64,000 bases of DNA from Nocardioides sp. YIM 152315. GTDB taxonomy: Bacteria; Actinomycetota; Actinomycetes; Propionibacteriales; Nocardioidaceae. Positions 62,236-64,000 of the stretch are shown piece after piece (the first letter of the stretch is position 1; every line of letters begins with the position of its first letter). The notes under the pieces were generated by a model that worked only from the letters and a program-made list of their open reading frames with translations, did not search any database and was not told the origin of the DNA. Location of the stretch: the NCBI RefSeq assembly GCF_029210375.1, contig NZ_JARGER010000033.1, positions 91,659 to 155,658 on the forward strand, in the 5' to 3' direction. The position numbers and the translations under genes are program-made.

Positions 62236-63611
62236 GGGTCGCGGTCAGCGAGCAGGCACACGCGTCGGCGGTCACGGCGCTGGTCGACGGCAACCGGCTC
62301 GCGGCACAGGCGTCCGTCAAGCTGGCCGACCGGCTCGCGGCGTACGCCGGCATGGCGGGCGACGACTCCACCGCGACTGAGTTCGCGTCGTCGTACGACG
62401 ACGCCGCGGCCGCGTCGGTGGCGGCGCTGGAGTCGCTGGTCGGGGCGCTCGCGGCCCTGGCCCGGCTCGTCGAGGCCACGGGCCTCAACCACGCGCACGC
62501 CGACTCCTCCTCGGTGCTGCCCGGCTGGGCGCGGCCGCTGGTCGGGCCGCCGACCGCGGCGTCCCGCACCGTCGGCGTCGTGCTGCCCGAGCCGCCGTCC
62601 TCCCGCGGCTCCTCGGCCTCGCCACCCGGCGGCCTCAGCGGGCTCGTGCTCGACGCCCTCCAGGACGTCTTCTGGCCCAATGCCGACACCGATCGGGTCC
62701 GCTCCGCCGCCTCGACCTGGACCGCGGCCGCCGAGGCGCTGCACCTGCTCACGGCCCACTGCGACTCGGCCAGCTCCGCGCTCGAGGACGAGCGCTCCCC
62801 CGAGACACCCCTCGCCCTCGGCGTGGTCTCCGAGCTCCGCAGCCGCGTCGGCGACCTCACCGCGCAGCTCGGCGACCTCGCCGCCGCCTGCACCACCTAC
62901 GCCGACCACGTCGACGCCAAGCGCCACGAGCTCGTCGAGCTCCTCGAGGACCTCGCCCAGGAGCTCGCCATCGGCGCCGTCGCCGCCGGCACCCTCACCT
63001 TCCTCTCCGGTGGCACCGCACTCGTCGCCGGCAGTGGCGCCGGCGCCGCCCGCGTCGCGTCGGCTAGCAGCAAGTTCCGCGGCATCCTCGACAGCCTCCG
63101 GGCCCTCACGGCCGCCACCGCCCTCCAGGCCCGCCCCGTCGCCGTCACCGCCGGCGAGGTCGGCGCCTACACGCGCAAGATCTCCCGCGCACGCGTGATG
63201 CTGATTGAGGCGAGTGGAGCGGGAGGGAAGGGCACACCGCTCAAGATCGCCGCCCACGAGGGAGCCAATCGTGGGCACACAATCGCGAAACACGTTGGGA
63301 AGTCCATCGAGCACCTGCGTCATCGCGCGGCCACGCATCCCACCGCGACACGAGCGTCAACCTTAATCGACGAGCGATCCGCCGATCGTGCGATCAGTCG
63401 GGCACTCGACCGTCACGCCGACGAGGTTGTCGCGTGGCTGCGGTCGGGCGACCGGACAAAGCGGCTCGATGCTGTCCTGGACGAAGCCACGGGCATATCG
63501 GTAGATCGTGCCGGGGTCGTGACCGAGGTCAAGGGCATCCGCATCGTGCTTGTCAGGGAGTCATCGATGCCCGAGGGTTACTGGATCAAGACAGCGTTCC
63601 CGGAGCCGTAA
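62232..63611 (+). CDS. Type VII-style polymorphic toxin with RNase A-like (CdiA-CT) tip
   Basis: 459 aa. Residues 1-110 are helical and WXG/LXG-like (VSEQAHASAVTALVDGNRLA); a Pro/Ser-rich linker follows; ~140-240 is a second helical bundle; ~245-275 is hydrophobic (GAVAAGTLTFLSGGTALVAG). The C-terminal ~120 residues form a bacterial CdiA-CT RNase A-type domain: AHEGANRGHTIAKHVGKS with the likely catalytic His, STLIDERSADRAISRAL, and the end GYWIKTAFPEP. It should cleave RNA in competitors. Base composition falls near 63190, marking a swapped-in tip. The immunity gene follows after 10 nt. Confidence 0.85.
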   Translation: MRVAVSEQAHASAVTALVDGNRLAAQASVKLADRLAAYAGMAGDDSTATEFASSYDDAAAASVAALESLVGALAALARLVEATGLNHAHADSSSVLPGWARPLVGPPTAASRTVGVVLPEPPSSRGSSASPPGGLSGLVLDALQDVFWPNADTDRVRSAASTWTAAAEALHLLTAHCDSASSALEDERSPETPLALGVVSELRSRVGDLTAQLGDLAAACTTYADHVDAKRHELVELLEDLAQELAIGAVAAGTLTFLSGGTALVAGSGAGAARVASASSKFRGILDSLRALTAATALQARPVAVTAGEVGAYTRKISRARVMLIEASGAGGKGTPLKIAAHEGANRGHTIAKHVGKSIEHLRHRAATHPTATRASTLIDERSADRAISRALDRHADEVVAWLRSGDRTKRLDAVLDEATGISVDRAGVVTEVKGIRIVLVRESSMPEGYWIKTAFPEP

Positions 63612-63621
63612 CGGAGTGGCA

Positions 63622-63915
63622 ATGAACAAGACACCTGCGCTCTGGAACTTGGTCGGGATCTACTTCAACCAGGACTGGCCGGAGGACTACGGCAGCGAAG
63701 AGGCGTCGATCAACGCGTTCCTCGAGGACTTCGCCAGAGAGCGGGTCGAGCTGCAGAACGAACTCAAGTGGATACTCGATCACTTCCACGACGAGGACGA
63801 GCTCGCTGCGTACCTGGATGCCCAAGGCAGTGAGTACCTACCGCCGAAGGAACTCGGTGGATATCGCGGATGGCTGATCCGCATTCTCGAGCAGGTGAGA
63901 TCGGCGCCCGCCTGA
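63622..63915 (+). CDS. CdiI-type immunity protein
   Basis: 97 aa acidic protein. LWNLVGIYFNQDWPEDYGSE, EASINAFLEDFARERVELQN and GSEYLPPKELGGYRGWLIRI follow the CdiI immunity family that accompanies RNase A-like CdiA tips. It would bind and neutralise the toxin domain just upstream in the producing cell. GGAG lies about 7 nt before ATG 63622. Lower GC than the window average, like the toxin tip. Confidence 0.85.
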   Translation: MNKTPALWNLVGIYFNQDWPEDYGSEEASINAFLEDFARERVELQNELKWILDHFHDEDELAAYLDAQGSEYLPPKELGGYRGWLIRILEQVRSAPA

Positions 63916-63918
63916 CCG

Positions 63919-64000
63919 TCAGGTACGTCGGTGGAACTGGACCTTCCCGGTGGGCAGGTAGGTGGTGTCGTAGCTGGGGTCGTGGGCGCGGTTGTGGTGC
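63919..64000 (-). CDS. DUF222/HNH endonuclease-type protein, C-terminal end (partial)
   Basis: The minus strand ends HHNRAHDPSYDTTYLPTGKV then QFHRRT-stop, the characteristic tail of actinomycete DUF222/HNH (REP13E12-like) proteins. Only 26 codons are inside the window. These genes occur in many near-identical copies in such genomes. The stop is 3 nt past the immunity gene, convergent. Confidence 0.65.
   Translation of the reverse strand, partial: HHNRAHDPSYDTTYLPTGKVQFHRRT

Overview
The window is high-GC DNA that reads as an actinomycete chromosome, most likely Nocardioidaceae (Nocardioides-like). The grounds are the very high GC content, a mycothiol-dependent aldehyde dehydrogenase, the coproporphyrin branch of heme synthesis (HemQ), DUF3000 next to RNase D beside hemE as in mycobacteria, a wax ester synthase/DGAT-type acyltransferase, a DUF222/HNH-type protein end, and a very large share of genes whose start codon lies only 6-8 nt after a TANNNT -10 box (leaderless transcription). 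No rRNA, tRNA, CRISPR array or insertion sequence was seen.

Layout. 1-5.2 kb: the 3' part of guaB is missing at the left edge, then a GT-C membrane glycosyltransferase and a groES-groEL1 operon under two CIRCE operators. 5.2-12.2 kb: a THUMP-like methyltransferase, the mycothiol/formaldehyde pair (mscR plus an MBL hydrolase), an ECF sigma factor with a membrane partner, and an MMPL transporter. 12.2-17.4 kb: tsaD, rimI and tsaB, split by a secreted phosphatase with two duplicated domains; then a DinB/DUF664 protein and a STAS protein. 17.4-30.3 kb: a LigD-type polymerase, msrB and an expanded hem region (hemQ, hemY, hemE) interrupted by a two-component system, a sulfotransferase/aminotransferase pair and a DUF4349 lipoprotein, ending in DUF3000 and RNase D. 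30.3-36.8 kb: a solute-binding lipoprotein, a PemK/MazF-like protein and HrpA. 36.8-41.4 kb: a steroid- or terpenoid-catabolism-like cluster (KstD-like dehydrogenase, TetR, Baeyer-Villiger-type monooxygenase, SDR), with a perfect KstR-type palindrome in front of the KstD-like gene. 41.4-52.7 kb: a ThrE-type exporter, DUF402, a YbdK-type ligase, a FUSC transporter, DinB, a WS/DGAT, an orphan beta-class DNA methyltransferase, a phosphodiester glycosidase and a Mug glycosylase. 52.7-59 kb: divergent glgC/glgA, an EthD-like protein, the gluconate pair gntK-gntP and a secreted repeat-tailed protein. 59-61.5 kb: a paired acyl-CoA dehydrogenase operon. 61.6-63.9 kb: a type VII-style polymorphic toxin operon made of two WXG100-like proteins, a toxin with an RNase A-like (CdiA-CT) tip and a CdiI-type immunity protein. 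A DUF222/HNH-type gene enters at the right edge.

The most notable items are (i) the WXG100-WXG100-toxin-immunity operon with a base-composition break at the toxin tip; (ii) a dispersed long palindrome present twice, which in one copy supplies the last codons (Asp-Ser-Pro-stop) of both convergent flanking genes; (iii) two 23-nt divergent intergenic regions with the same design, two back-to-back leaderless -10 boxes sharing one TA; (iv) the KstR-like operator; and (v) a 12-bp coding minisatellite at the N-terminus of the monooxygenase. All functional statements come from reading the sequence and from knowledge of the families; no database search was run.
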